Positions 15,762 to 23,051 of a stretch of DNA of 44,886 bases are shown in pieces. A program made the translations under genes and the position numbers. Positions within the stretch are counted from its first letter, which is position 1, and each line of letters starts with the position of its first letter. The stretch covers positions 1 through 44,886 of the IMG/VR virus record IMGVR_UViG_3300050821_003011; one strand, written 5' to 3'. Source of the stretch: a virus. The notes beneath the pieces were generated by a model. The model had not been told where the DNA came from and did not search any database. It was given only the letters and a program-made list of their open reading frames with translations.

Positions 15762-16415
15762 ATGAGCACCCAAAACCTCACACTCTACAACCTGGAAGCC
15801 ACGCTCATGCGGCTGATGTTCGAACGCGAAGAACTTGCGGGCGAAGCTGCTGTGCCTGGTGAGGAAGCACTGCAACGGCAGGCGTTGGCCCAGAAGGATA
15901 TCGAGATCCGCGAATACATCGGGCGCGAGGTAAAGAAGGTCGATGGAATCGCGCATTACCTCCACGAATTTGAAATGCGCGCGACCGTGGCGAAAGAAGA
16001 GGCGAAACGCCTGAAGGCTCGGGCGGACTCCTGGGAAGCTCGCCACGAACGGCTAGAGACGCTGGTGAAAAGCGTGATGCTGATGAGCGGCAAGTCACGG
16101 CTGGACGGCGATTCGAATACGTTAAAGTTGGTGAAGTGCCCGCCTAGCGTTGAGATCACACAGCCGTCGCAACTAACCGATGAGTACCAGCGGATCACAG
16201 TGACAATGCCTATGACGCTGTGGCAGCGGCTTCTAGAGGCAACGTGGAATCAACCTCGGTACGCCGATATAAACTTGCAACTGCGATCGAGCGGCGATGT
16301 GAAGCGCAGCGAACCTGAAGCCGTGAAATCCAAGATAGCCGAAGCGCTGAAACGCGGCGACGGCGTACCTGGATGCTCTTTGGTGACCGATAAGCTGAGC
16401 CTGAGGGTGGAATGA
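15762..16415 (+). CDS. Siphovirus Gp157 family protein
   Basis: 217 residues. The N-terminal 100 residues are a long coiled coil (LYNLEATLMRL, then Glu/Ala/Lys heptads up to KRLKARADSWEARHERLETL) and the next part has the GKSRLDGDSNTLKLVKCPPS segment typical for Gp157, followed by a C-terminal VKSKIAEALKRGDGVPG segment. The family is linked to ssDNA binding and phage resistance in Streptococcus phages, and it often accompanies annealing proteins, as here. 2 nt after the upstream stop; its end overlaps the next start. Confidence 0.78.
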   Translation: MSTQNLTLYNLEATLMRLMFEREELAGEAAVPGEEALQRQALAQKDIEIREYIGREVKKVDGIAHYLHEFEMRATVAKEEAKRLKARADSWEARHERLETLVKSVMLMSGKSRLDGDSNTLKLVKCPPSVEITQPSQLTDEYQRITVTMPMTLWQRLLEATWNQPRYADINLQLRSSGDVKRSEPEAVKSKIAEALKRGDGVPGCSLVTDKLSLRVE

Positions 16416-16705
16416 AACTGACGCGTGTTTACGGTGATGCTGATACCAATACGGCATTGACAGTTCACCAGTTCTTTGGTAAGACCTACGCTGTCCTTTT
16501 GACTGATCCGGCGCCCGGTGACATCGTTCGTGTGTGTGACTTTCTCTGGGAAAATCACATTGGTGACGTAGTGCACAAAAACCACACTGTGCGGGTTATT
16601 AAGGGCGTGGATCGCTCAGTGGTCATGGCGGCACTCGCACGAGATCCACGGAAACTAAGCTTCAAGGTAGCACGCGGGCCATGGTACGAAGTCATGACCG
16701 ATTAG
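16412..16705 (+). CDS. Unknown protein
   Basis: 97 residues from ATG 16412 overlapping the stop of the Gp157 gene. Mixed alpha/beta with segments such as HQFFGKTYAVLLTDPAP and DRSVVMAALARDPRKL. No Cys pairs, signal peptide or recognised motif. Last gene of its operon; the next promoter follows after 1 nt. Confidence 0.55.
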   Translation: MKLTRVYGDADTNTALTVHQFFGKTYAVLLTDPAPGDIVRVCDFLWENHIGDVVHKNHTVRVIKGVDRSVVMAALARDPRKLSFKVARGPWYEVMTD

Positions 16706-16706
16706 T

Positions 16707-16737
16707 ACTTGCGCAACTAGCCTGATAAGAGTATCCT
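16707..16737 (+). promoter_or_regulatory. Palindrome promoter
   Basis: ACTTGCGCAACT (16707-16718), with TTGCGC at 16709-16714, a 17-bp spacer and TATCCT (16732-16737). ATG 16746 is 8 nt downstream, so the mRNA would begin at or within a few nt of the start codon. Confidence 0.75.
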
Positions 16738-16745
16738 GAACACCT

Positions 16746-17261
16746 ATGAGTGATTCAATCCGTTTTACCGGCGTTGTCCTGAAATCCTTCACGCGCAAGC
16801 CCGCGAGCGGCGGCACTGCTGCGTTTCGATCCAACTATCCCACTGAGGCCACTTGTAGATCAATGGGCTGGGGAGGCATGGCTAACGGGCAAACGTCCGC
16901 GAATCTCGAAGGGCGGTTATCTGCTACGCACGCTCACCTACAGCCCAAGGATGGAGAGCTGGGGAAATGGCAGATTGAATTCGACGCTACGGCCGTAGAC
17001 GGATTTGAGGGCGTGCGCTTCGAGGTCGAGGGCAAGCGCGGCAAAGGTCACAGGTTGGAGTTGAACTTCAAAGTTCACTTCGCGGATAAGACCGCGTGCG
17101 CAGCGCTCGAAGCCTACATGACCACGATGGGCGAAGGCAAAGGCGTGTTGACCGTGAGCTACGTCGAGCAGCCCAAGCAGGGTGAATTGTCGATGGAAGA
17201 CGGGAAACAGGAACGGCTGATCAGCGAATCACAAGCCAAGGACACAGCCGGCGATGACTAG
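16746..17261 (+). CDS. Acidic-tailed protein, possibly ssDNA-binding
   Basis: 171 residues, leaderless. Beta-rich N-terminal and central parts (IRFTGVVLKSFTRKPASGGT, RFEVEGKRGKGHRLELNFKV) and a C-terminal hydrophilic part ending in Asp-Thr-Ala-Gly-Asp-Asp. Size, a beta core and an acidic end resemble SSB-type proteins, and the gene lies inside a recombination block, but no OB-fold motif is clear. Its stop overlaps the start of a 29-residue membrane peptide. Confidence 0.5.
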   Translation: MSDSIRFTGVVLKSFTRKPASGGTAAFRSNYPTEATCRSMGWGGMANGQTSANLEGRLSATHAHLQPKDGELGKWQIEFDATAVDGFEGVRFEVEGKRGKGHRLELNFKVHFADKTACAALEAYMTTMGEGKGVLTVSYVEQPKQGELSMEDGKQERLISESQAKDTAGDD

Positions 17262-17343
17262 CAAAGTGAAATGGTGGGTACTTGCTGGTTACCTGGCTGC
17301 TGCCACGCTGGGCCTGATAGCGGCACTGGTGGCCACCAGGTGA
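17254..17343 (+). CDS. 29-residue membrane peptide
   Basis: ATG 17254 overlaps the stop of the previous gene by 8 nt. The peptide starts MTSKVKWWVLAGYLA and continues with a hydrophobic Ala/Leu/Ile stretch; one membrane helix of about 20 residues. It resembles tiny phage membrane peptides. Whether it is translated is unknown. Confidence 0.4.
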   Translation: MTSKVKWWVLAGYLAAATLGLIAALVATR

Positions 17344-17383
17344 CCCACAAGCCCGATCCGTTATTACCCGAGAGTCGAACTCA

Positions 17384-17902
17384 ATGCCTGAAAGCAATTT
17401 TACTGAAAGGCCAGCAGCCCCCGAAGCGATTGGTGTTTGGATTACTCTTACTAAGGGCTTTGTGGCACTGGTGGACCGCGAAGACGAACACCTAGCCGCG
17501 TTCAAGTGGACAGCCTGCGTCCGCCGAAGAAAGAATGGTGGCGTTCGCGTTTACGCAGTGCGGGAGTGGGTTGAGGACGGCAAGCCAATCCGGCAACTTT
17601 TGCACCATGCGGTTCGTCCCCGTTCCGATGTGGACACGGATCACCATGATGGCGATACACTAAACAATCGGCGCTCCAACCTCAGGGATGCGACCCGCAC
17701 GCAAAACAACGCTAATGCCGTAAAGCGCGGTGGCATCTATGGTTCCAGATTCAAAGGCGTCTATCGCTGCGGAAAACGCTGGACAGCGCAGGTACGCAAT
17801 AAGCATATCGGTTGCTTTCGTTCCGAAGTGAATGCGGCCACGGCCTACAACTTTGCAGCGTACGAACTATTCGGCGAATTCTCGCGCGGCAACCTCCCAT
17901 GA
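17384..17902 (+). CDS. HNH endonuclease with AP2 domain
   Basis: 172 residues. N-terminal strands (WITLTKGFVALVD), then LHH (73-75) and the HNH core DHHDGDTLNNRRSNL (86-100) with ATRTQN behind it, then a C-terminal AP2-like DNA-binding domain (SRFKGVYRCGKRWTAQV, IGCFRSEVNAATAYN, ELFGEFSRGNLP, residues 120-172). This is the usual build of free-standing phage homing endonucleases (HNH-AP2). The gene sits between the putative ssDNA-binding gene and VRR-NUC gene and probably is a mobile genetic parasite; it could also nick DNA near the origin. Confidence 0.85.
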   Translation: MPESNFTERPAAPEAIGVWITLTKGFVALVDREDEHLAAFKWTACVRRRKNGGVRVYAVREWVEDGKPIRQLLHHAVRPRSDVDTDHHDGDTLNNRRSNLRDATRTQNNANAVKRGGIYGSRFKGVYRCGKRWTAQVRNKHIGCFRSEVNAATAYNFAAYELFGEFSRGNLP

Positions 17903-18264
17903 AGGTTTTGGAGGCGCACATCGAGCTTGCCGGTACCCAGATCATGGAGTGGGACGGTTGGCGCTCATTCAAGATGGAGCAAAACTTCAGCGAGAAAAAA
18001 CAAAAGAGCGTCGGGGAACCGGGAATGCCAGACCGGTTGTATCTTCGCTACGACTCCGGTGACATCGCTTGGATAGAATGGAAACGCATCAAGGGTAAGT
18101 TGGCAACCAAAGCGCTTCAACACCAGAAAACCTGGCACGCAAGGGAGCGCGCGCGCGGCGGCAAGACCTATATCGCCGGCGAAGACTTTCCGGCCACAAT
18201 CGAGGGATTCAGGAATTGGTATTGCCGTTCTGGGTTGATGCGTAACCAGATACTTAGCCTCTGA
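17899..18264 (+). CDS. VRR-NUC nuclease
   Basis: 121 residues from ATG 17899, which overlaps the stop of the HNH gene; the longer upstream frame is a shadow. It has the VRR-NUC (PD-(D/E)XK) pattern: an acidic N-terminal helix, GMPDRLYL (42-49) with the catalytic Asp, IEWKR (59-63) with Glu-x-Lys, and Q75 in the QHQKTWH helix. Such nucleases cleave flap or branched DNA and work in recombination or resolution. It is the last gene before the presumed origin. Confidence 0.8.
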   Translation: MKVLEAHIELAGTQIMEWDGWRSFKMEQNFSEKKQKSVGEPGMPDRLYLRYDSGDIAWIEWKRIKGKLATKALQHQKTWHARERARGGKTYIAGEDFPATIEGFRNWYCRSGLMRNQILSL

Positions 18265-18450
18265 AAATGCTGTGGAAAACCACGCTTGAATCACAGGAAA
18301 ATTCTGTGGAAAACCTGTGCACGGTTGTGGATAAAAGCGGTTTTCCACAGACCCTCAATGTTTTGCACAGCGTTTTCCTCAAAACTTTCCACAGGGCAAA
18401 TCGATCAGGACACGGACTGAAACCGAGTTTTCCTCGATTTCCACAGCACC
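18265..18450. other. Putative replication origin with DnaA-box cluster
   Basis: A gene-free region rich in DnaA boxes. Matches to TTWTNCACA on either strand: 18271-18279, 18305-18313, 18326-18334 (TGTGGATAA, the perfect R1-type box), 18341-18349 and 18361-18369. Single-mismatch boxes are 18385-18393 and 18437-18445. Five full matches and two near matches within 175 bp cannot be chance. Boxes lie on both strands with the perfect box central. AT-rich bases 18451-18480 follow. Host DnaA is the most likely reader because no phage initiator is seen. Confidence 0.78.
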
Positions 18451-18471
18451 TACTAATTCTGTTAGTATTCT
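18451..18471 (+). promoter_or_regulatory. Inverted repeat with -10-like sequence
   Basis: TACTAA, TTCTG, TTAGTA (18451-18467) is a 6-bp inverted repeat with a 5-bp loop and overlaps TATTCT (18466-18471), a -10-like hexamer. No good -35 is visible. It lies beside the DnaA boxes and may be an operator of the following zinc-finger gene or part of the origin. Confidence 0.4.
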
Positions 18472-18504
18472 GTATCTCTTGAGGCTGGAGAATAAAAGCA
18501 GCAG

Positions 18505-18717
18505 ATGAGGCTTCGAATGTGCGCCTGTGGGCGCTGGATGGGCACCAGGGCGTTGACGACTCATCGGCAGAGCTGCGAGGTTTACCGCAACATCCGAACG
18601 CTGGTGACTGGACGCCGGCCGCACAAGCCCCACGAGATGGCGGGCCGGAAGGGAACGAGGCGCGCGGAATACCTTCGCGAGACGGGACGTGATACGCTTG
18701 AGCGCAGGGAGGCTTGA
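18505..18717 (+). CDS. Small zinc-finger-like protein
   Basis: 70 residues, starting MRLRMCACGRWMGTRALTTH and continuing with RQSC: a C-x-C ... H-x3-C metal site near the N-terminus followed by a strongly basic C-terminal half (about 20 Arg/Lys). It could bind nucleic acid. It is the first gene after the presumed origin. Function unknown. Confidence 0.55.
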   Translation: MRLRMCACGRWMGTRALTTHRQSCEVYRNIRTLVTGRRPHKPHEMAGRKGTRRAEYLRETGRDTLERREA

Positions 18718-18721
18718 CCCT

Positions 18722-18883
18722 ATGAACATTGAGGGCTCAATTATTTGCAGGGTGGCTGCTTTGATCATTTTCGCGATCGGTGCATGGTCGCGCTGGTGGG
18801 GCGTTCCTGGGGATCGGCCGTACTACCCCACTTTGATTTCTCTCGGGCTGTTTTTCTGGGTGCTTTCCACCATCGTGAAGTGA
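18722..18883 (+). CDS. Two-helix small membrane protein
   Basis: 53 residues; GGGAGG lies about 10 nt before ATG 18722. Contains IICRVAALIIFAIGAW and then TLISLGLFFWVLSTIV, two hydrophobic helices. Two membrane segments and 53 residues are compatible with a small holin or a membrane-effector, but nothing proves it. It is followed after 4 nt by the DUF3309-like gene. Confidence 0.5.
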   Translation: MNIEGSIICRVAALIIFAIGAWSRWWGVPGDRPYYPTLISLGLFFWVLSTIVK

Positions 18884-18887
18884 CGCC

Positions 18888-19037
18888 ATGGGATTGATAC
18901 TTTTGATCCTGGTTTTGCTCTTGCTGTTCGGCGGTGGCCGCTACTATCGCTGGGGGATTCAGGGCGGTGGTATCGGGTTGGGAACGATTCTCCTGGTGTT
19001 GCTGGTGGTCTGGATCTTTCGCGGCGGCTTCAATTGA
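18888..19037 (+). CDS. DUF3309-like small membrane protein
   Basis: 49 residues: MGLILLILVLLLLFGGG, then a short Tyr/Arg/Trp/Gly-rich linker, and a second hydrophobic helix with LGTILLVLLVVWIF. This build, two helices around a short 'RyyRWGiQGGGiGLG' loop, is like DUF3309 proteins common in bacteria. No Shine-Dalgarno is evident, but it is closely packed behind 18883. Its role is unknown. Confidence 0.55.
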   Translation: MGLILLILVLLLLFGGGRYYRWGIQGGGIGLGTILLVLLVVWIFRGGFN

Positions 19038-19038
19038 C

Positions 19039-19069
19039 ACTTGCGCAACTAGTACGGAAGTGCTAGAGT
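19039..19069 (+). promoter_or_regulatory. Palindrome promoter
   Basis: ACTTGCGCAACT (19039-19050), TTGCGC 19041-19046, 17 bp, TAGAGT (19064-19069). Unlike the leaderless cases, the start codon is at 19088 with AGAGGAG (19075-19081) in the leader. Confidence 0.75.
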
Positions 19070-19087
19070 CAGCCAGAGGAGAAATAC

Positions 19088-19441
19088 ATGGCATTTGAAA
19101 ACCTGAAAGCGGGGCGCGATTCGCTCAATGTGACGATTCCCCAAGGGAAAGACATCATGAGCCAGATCGTTGCTTCGGGCGCTTCGAAGGGGCAGACGGT
19201 CGCATTGTTCGCTAATCCCACAGGCGGCAACACCGGCGCCTTGATGGTTCCGTTGACTGCTAGCCAAGACAACGGCTCGGCGTTGTGGGTAGATCCGGCG
19301 TCGAATCTGACGGATCTGAAAGTGCCCGACACGGAGCGGATCTTTCTCCAGGTGTGGGTAGAAGCTCATGGGACGTACTACATGGTCGGCGGGATTCTGC
19401 GATCGCTGAAGTACGAGACCATCGCAGAGGCGCTGAGCTAA
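19088..19441 (+). CDS. Unknown protein, possible decoration or accessory
   Basis: 117 residues, good Shine-Dalgarno AGAGGAG 6 nt before the ATG. Beta-rich and Gly/Thr/Ala-rich with GQTVALFANPTGGNTGALMV and then RIFLQVWVEAHGTYY. No membrane segment or Cys. First gene of an operon with the lipoprotein. No family recognised. Confidence 0.6.
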   Translation: MAFENLKAGRDSLNVTIPQGKDIMSQIVASGASKGQTVALFANPTGGNTGALMVPLTASQDNGSALWVDPASNLTDLKVPDTERIFLQVWVEAHGTYYMVGGILRSLKYETIAEALS

Positions 19442-19442
19442 C

Positions 19443-19901
19443 ATGCACACCAAAGCGATTGCTCGAATCCGCTGCGCGCTAATACTTGTTCCGCTGCTGG
19501 CGTTCATGTCCCTGGCGGCCTGTACGAACGCTCTCCAGGACATCGCCAAAGCTGAAGCGGCAATCCCTCAGGCGGTGACCATCGTAGCGAACACGTCTAC
19601 CCAGCTCGTCAATACGGGGGCTATGACGCCGGAGGAAGGCGGGAAGGTGGCTACAATCCTCACCGACGTCATCAACGCCAACGTGAGGGCCGTAGCGGCT
19701 ACAAAGGCCATTGCATCGCTTGACCCGACCAGCAAGGCCACCATTTCTCAGATTGTGAATCCCATCATTGCCGAGATCCAGGGCGCGGTAACGACCGGCG
19801 ATGTTGCGCAAATCAAGAACCCAACAGCCAAAATCGCCATCACGACAGCGCTTTCCGCGCTGAGTACCACGCTGGCTATAATCCAAGCGAAGGTGATCTA
19901 A
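19443..19901 (+). CDS. Lipoprotein
   Basis: 152 residues. The N-terminus has basic residues, a hydrophobic stretch (ALILVPLLAFMSL) and the lipobox LAAC (24-27), so signal peptidase II cleavage before Cys27 is expected. The mature part is Ala/Thr/Ile-rich and helical (QAVTIVANTSTQLVN, IVNPIIAEIQGAVTT), without a catalytic motif. Phage lipoproteins act in superinfection exclusion or as outer-membrane spanins; the latter usually overlap an inner-membrane partner, which is not seen here. Confidence 0.7.
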   Translation: MHTKAIARIRCALILVPLLAFMSLAACTNALQDIAKAEAAIPQAVTIVANTSTQLVNTGAMTPEEGGKVATILTDVINANVRAVAATKAIASLDPTSKATISQIVNPIIAEIQGAVTTGDVAQIKNPTAKIAITTALSALSTTLAIIQAKVI

Positions 19902-19902
19902 C

Positions 19903-20109
19903 ATGGTAGCTCTATTACCTTTGATTACGGCGATTATTGGGCAAGCTCCTGGGGTTGTGAGCCTAATTTTGGGACTGATTCACTCGGACGGAACCACAAC
20001 GATTCAGATCCTCACTGGTGCGGAAACGAACGACGCGGCGGCGATGACGGCGATCGGCCAACTCAATGCGGCCGTAGCGGCAAAGAACGCCGCGGCAAAG
20101 AAGGTGTAA
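19903..20109 (+). CDS. Small membrane-associated protein
   Basis: 68 residues starting one base after the previous stop codon. Hydrophobic N-terminal segment (LPLITAIIGQAPGVVSLILG) then an Ala-rich helix (MTAIGQLNAAVAAKNAAAKK). One membrane helix and a coiled tail may form an oligomer with the lipoprotein. No family recognised. Confidence 0.55.
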   Translation: MVALLPLITAIIGQAPGVVSLILGLIHSDGTTTIQILTGAETNDAAAMTAIGQLNAAVAAKNAAAKKV

Positions 20110-20113
20110 GAAT

Positions 20114-20278
20114 ATGAAAATGTTGAAAGCGATTCTGCTAGGCTGTTTCCTTGTTGCGGGCGTGCTCGCGCTCGAAGATGGATGTGTTCATTCAAAGAGG
20201 TTTCCATCCGACTACATCATCGATCCGGGGTCTGTGGACGTGCCTCCAGGAACGTCTAATCCGCCAAGGCACAAGTGA
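20114..20278 (+). CDS. Small secreted protein
   Basis: 54 residues, ATG 20114. The N-terminus MKMLKAILLGCFLVAGVLAL is a signal peptide, followed by a short Pro-rich mature part. A Cys is in the hydrophobic core, but there is no clear lipobox. It overlaps the start of 20275 by 4 nt. Confidence 0.5.
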   Translation: MKMLKAILLGCFLVAGVLALEDGCVHSKRFPSDYIIDPGSVDVPPGTSNPPRHK

Positions 20279-20388
20279 AGCGGCTCCTGATCCTTGCGGT
20301 GCTGTACAGTTTGGCCCTGGAAGTCAGTTTTGCGTGGCCGTACCTGGACTACCGGGGCGGCCACTGGCATCTGTATTCCAGGAGTTAG
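20275..20388 (+). CDS. 37-residue secreted peptide
   Basis: GTG 20275 overlaps the upstream stop. The peptide starts VKRLLILAVLYSLALEVSFA, a signal-peptide-like region, followed by WPYLDYRGGHWHLYSRS. Translation coupling suggests it is real, but length and the absence of a ribosome site make it uncertain. Confidence 0.4.
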   Translation: MKRLLILAVLYSLALEVSFAWPYLDYRGGHWHLYSRS

Positions 20389-20505
20389 CGAGTTCGCGGG
20401 GGTTGACCCTGGCCACCACACTTTAGAAGAGGGTGGACGGTTTTGCCGGGGTCCCCTTGCGATGTAGGCACTGAAGGTGCGATTTTAAAATGGAGGGAAT
20501 GCAAA

Positions 20506-20787
20506 ATGAGTTGGTCAGCATACGCTACAGGAAAGCCTTCTAAAGTTCGGGCGACCATTGAGGCGAGTTTTGGAGCCTCAAAATGCGCTGAGCCAGAAGA
20601 GACGATCAGGCTTGCTGCAAAGGAAGTGATTTTAGCCGCTATTGCAGGCCAGCGTGAGGACTCCGTGGTTCAGGTGAACGCCTCCGGTTCGATGTCCCAA
20701 ACCTACTCTGATGAGACCAAGAAGTGGGGCGAACCAGTAACAAATAACTTGGAGATCAAGGTCACGTCACTGTGCGTGATTGAGTAA
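20506..20787 (+). CDS. Unknown protein
   Basis: 93 residues from ATG 20506, with TGGAGGG about 10 nt upstream. Alpha-beta protein with GASKCAEPEETIRLAAKEVI and later VNASGSMSQTYSDETKKWG and NNLEIKVTSL. The 117 nt before it hold short inverted repeats (CCACC and GGTGG, followed by TTTT) but no clear promoter. No family recognised. Confidence 0.6.
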   Translation: MSWSAYATGKPSKVRATIEASFGASKCAEPEETIRLAAKEVILAAIAGQREDSVVQVNASGSMSQTYSDETKKWGEPVTNNLEIKVTSLCVIE

Positions 20788-20931
20788 CGACATAACACCC
20801 CGCAAAGAGGGGGCGACGGCGACCAGGGTTGGAACTGGACTGAAGCCCCCGAACCTTACAGCAATTCCCCTTAGTGAAAATGAACCGTTGGTACTCTTTT
20901 CACGCCTGCACGTTTCCCGTACTATCAGGAC
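20788..20931 (+). promoter_or_regulatory. Intergenic leader with -10 element
   Basis: A 144-nt region without a convincing gene. It holds a short hairpin (CCCC, 7 nt, GGGG near 20800), a weak AGGGTT/AACCTT pairing, and TTTTCA, 17 bp, TACTAT (20920-20925) as -35/-10, with ATG 20932 6 nt after the -10. There is no palindrome, so this promoter may be expressed differently from the others. Confidence 0.5.
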
Positions 20932-21141
20932 ATGGAAACGCCAAACACCAACTACCGGGTAACGCGGGAATTCGTTACAGGCTCGCTCGCTGGCTTGAGC
21001 CATACCGGAGTGACTTCGGTTAAGTTCGAAGTTGGACGGGAATACAAGCCGTGCGCTGGTGGTAGCGCGTATGTGGTGACTGGCTGCACTCCGCTGGCAA
21101 CGGCGGCAGATGGATACGACGAAATGGAGCAGGGACGATGA
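20932..21141 (+). CDS. Unknown small protein, leaderless
   Basis: 69 residues, beginning METPNTNYRVTREFVTG. Beta-rich with one Cys pair (CAGGSAYVVTGC). -10 TACTAT ends 6 nt before the ATG. No family recognised. Its end overlaps the start of the next membrane protein by 4 nt. Confidence 0.55.
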   Translation: METPNTNYRVTREFVTGSLAGLSHTGVTSVKFEVGREYKPCAGGSAYVVTGCTPLATAADGYDEMEQGR

Positions 21142-21293
21142 AAAGCTATTGCTGGACAATCATACTTTCGGCTGGTGGGATGTGGTTCAGTTTGGATCAC
21201 GACGCCATGAGCGGCTTTATCGTGTTCCTGGCAGTCTTTACGCTTGCGGTTGCGGGACTGTGGCGCGTTCACACGAAGGGAGAAACGTCGTGA
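21138..21293 (+). CDS. Small membrane protein
   Basis: 51 residues, ATG 21138 overlapping the upstream stop. Hydrophobic stretches YCWTIILSAGGMWFSL and FIVFLAVFTLAVAGLW suggest two membrane helices separated by a short acidic loop. It lies just before the lysozyme block and may be a pinholin-like or anti-holin component, which is inference. Confidence 0.5.
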   Translation: MKSYCWTIILSAGGMWFSLDHDAMSGFIVFLAVFTLAVAGLWRVHTKGETS

Positions 21294-21508
21294 CCTACGT
21301 TCAAAAGCAGATTATCGCCGGGTTGGCGTTCGGGTCTTTCGCCAGCATGTTGCTGGTACTCTTTTCAATTGTCACCGTTCCTGTTCTTGCGACTGCTGGT
21401 GTTGCTGCGGTCGGAGTCGGACTCGGAATCTTCAGTGCATGTTTGGTTACGATGACTTGGGCGACTCAGCCGGTATCGAGTAGCTTTCAGGCTTGGGAGA
21501 TGGCGTGA
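21290..21508 (+). CDS. Two-helix membrane protein
   Basis: 72 residues from GTG 21290, with GGGAGAAA 4-10 nt upstream and a 4-nt overlap with the previous gene. Contains IAGLAFGSFASMLLVLFSIV and TAGVAAVGVGLGIFSACLVT, two hydrophobic helices, then a short hydrophilic tail. Position two genes before the lysozyme fits a holin or antiholin. The longer upstream frame is a shadow. Confidence 0.5.
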   Translation: MTYVQKQIIAGLAFGSFASMLLVLFSIVTVPVLATAGVAAVGVGLGIFSACLVTMTWATQPVSSSFQAWEMA

Positions 21509-21975
21509 TGAACAGTGAAAAGGTGTTGGCGCAGTTCGCGCAGAGTTTTCTTCAGGCGATTGATGCGAGACAGGATTACGGCGCCGCGCTTACCAACCTG
21601 CAGCGTGACGCGAAGGCGTGCTCGCAAGTGTGTCAAGAGTTCACCCAGAGACTGAACCAGGAGCATCCTGAGCTGGTGTGGGAGATCAAGGAAGCTTATC
21701 GACACGGAGAGCGCATCAAGGATGCAATGCAACGGGGCAAGCGTTGGCCGGAATACGATTCAGCAAAAGGAACAACGTACTTGGCGATTTTGTCGGGAGT
21801 CCCGAGCGAACAGCGATCGCCAGAATTAGAAGAGTGTCTGTCGTGGTGGCAAAAATTCGAGGATGCCAGACAAAAGATTGAAGCTCTCTATCCACCGCCT
21901 GATCACTTTAGGTGGAACGGTTCTGAATTAGTGGGGCCGAATCTCTACCCGGATTTCAAACTATTCACGGAGTGA
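21508..21975 (+). CDS. Unknown helical protein
   Basis: 155 residues, ATG 21508 overlaps the preceding stop. Helical and charged; no signal, membrane helix or motif. Sequence features such as QAIDARQDYGAALTNLQRDA and an aromatic-rich C-terminus (FRWNGSELVGPNLYPDF) are not tied to a family. Directly before the lysozyme; the two are in one transcript. Confidence 0.55.
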   Translation: MNSEKVLAQFAQSFLQAIDARQDYGAALTNLQRDAKACSQVCQEFTQRLNQEHPELVWEIKEAYRHGERIKDAMQRGKRWPEYDSAKGTTYLAILSGVPSEQRSPELEECLSWWQKFEDARQKIEALYPPPDHFRWNGSELVGPNLYPDFKLFTE

Positions 21976-21982
21976 GGAAACC

Positions 21983-22384
21983 ATGAACACCCACGAGCTA
22001 GCAGCGGCTTTGATTCGCGTCTTCGAAGGCGTGCGGTTGACGGCCTACCAAGACTCAGGCGGTGTGTGGACGGTGGGCTTCGGTCACACCGGGCCGGAAG
22101 TGGTGCAGGGCTACACGATTACTATGGACCAAGCCGCCCAGCAACTTGCGACCGACGCCTTGCCCCTGTTCACTCTGGTAGCGGCGGAACCGATGATCGC
22201 AGCGGCGGCGTACGTGAGCTTCGGCTACAATACGGGCCGCCACACCTTGGAGCTGGTGCTCGAAGGCAAAGCGAAACTCGAAAACTACATCCACGACCGG
22301 CACGGCAACGTACTCCCTGGCTTGGTAGCGCGGCGCGGACTCGAAGCTGCGCTCATTGCTTCGGTGGGACCGGTAACGGCGTAG
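21983..22384 (+). CDS. GH24 phage lysozyme (endolysin)
   Basis: 133 residues, T4-lysozyme-like muramidase that cleaves the MurNAc-GlcNAc bond. The catalytic triad spacing is complete: E15 in FEG, D24 in YQDSGG and T30 in WTVGFGHT, exactly the 9- and 6-residue spacings of T4 E11, D20, T26. There is no signal peptide, so it needs a holin to reach the wall. GAGGAAACC precedes the ATG. The stop codon is 1 nt from the next promoter palindrome. Confidence 0.9.
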   Translation: MNTHELAAALIRVFEGVRLTAYQDSGGVWTVGFGHTGPEVVQGYTITMDQAAQQLATDALPLFTLVAAEPMIAAAAYVSFGYNTGRHTLELVLEGKAKLENYIHDRHGNVLPGLVARRGLEAALIASVGPVTA

Positions 22385-22405
22385 TTGCGCAAAAAGGTGT
22401 AAGCT
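22383..22405 (+). promoter_or_regulatory. Weak palindrome promoter
   Basis: AGTTGCGCAAAA (22383-22394), a degenerate copy of the palindrome, is followed by TAAGCT (22400-22405); ATG 22413 is 7 nt downstream. TTGCGC is too close to the -10 to be the -35, so if functional it is an operator. No good -35. Confidence 0.45.
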
Positions 22406-22412
22406 TGAACGA

Positions 22413-23051
22413 ATGAAGCATCCGACAAGTGTTCTAATTCCAGGCGTGGTGGTAATTGCGAGCGCAGTTGGTGGCTTGCTTTTCCTTCAAGGCCAGACCA
22501 GGCCGAACCTCGAACAGCAATCTAGAGCCTCTCCAGCGATCGCGGCCGGTTCTGTGATGGCTGTTACCCCTCAGGCCCAGATCGTTCTTCTGGACATCGG
22601 CTCGAACTGCATCACCGTCACCTATCCGACCGTTCCTGGATCACATGGCAAGCTCGGGTTTAATTCCGCGGCGCCTGGTTGTTCGATTGCTGGGCCAGTT
22701 GGGCCTGCTGGACCGCAAGGGCCTCCTGGTGCCCAAGGTGCCCAAGGTGTCCAGGGCGTGGCTGGTGTGGCAGGGGTTGCCGGCGCGCAGGGTCCGCCTG
22801 GGCCGCAGGGGCCTCCTGGGAACGCGGGGAGCTTTGCTGATGCTGAAGTACCGGGGGGATTGATCAATGGCGTCAATGTCACCTTTACGCTGGCGAACGC
22901 TCCTACGCCGGCCGTTAGCCTGCAACTCACAAGAAACGGGTTGACGTTGACGGCGGGTATCGATTACACCCTTACAGCCTCAACGATCACGTTTCTTGCT
23001 GGAGCGACTCCGCAAACTGGAGATGGGCTGATCGCATGGTATCGCCACTAA
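22413..23051 (+). CDS. Collagen-like protein with N-terminal signal/anchor
   Basis: 212 residues. N-terminal hydrophobic segment ([20 protein letters not shown]) as signal or anchor; residues about 90-140 are collagen-type Gly-X-Y repeats (about 16 triplets, with [10 protein letters not shown] and [10 protein letters not shown]); the C-terminal part is beta-rich ([19 protein letters not shown]) like small fibre heads. Collagen-like segments in phages are normally trimeric fibre shafts. The signal is unusual for a tail fibre and could mean that it is exported to the cell surface. It overlaps the start of the next gene by 16 nt. Confidence 0.65.
   Translation: MKHPTSVLIPGVVVIASAVGGLLFLQGQTRPNLEQQSRASPAIAAGSVMAVTPQAQIVLLDIGSNCITVTYPTVPGSHGKLGFNSAAPGCSIAGPVGPAGPQGPPGAQGAQGVQGVAGVAGVAGAQGPPGPQGPPGNAGSFADAEVPGGLINGVNVTFTLANAPTPAVSLQLTRNGLTLTAGIDYTLTASTITFLAGATPQTGDGLIAWYRH

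Noticed and set aside
18888-19037. Holin assignment for the DUF3309-like protein
   Set aside because: Two helices alone are not enough; similar proteins are bacterial and not tied to lysis.
20780-20962. Plus-strand frame beginning with TTG over the 20.8 kb gap
   Set aside because: No ribosome site, overlaps the -10 box and start of 20932, product has no recognisable features.
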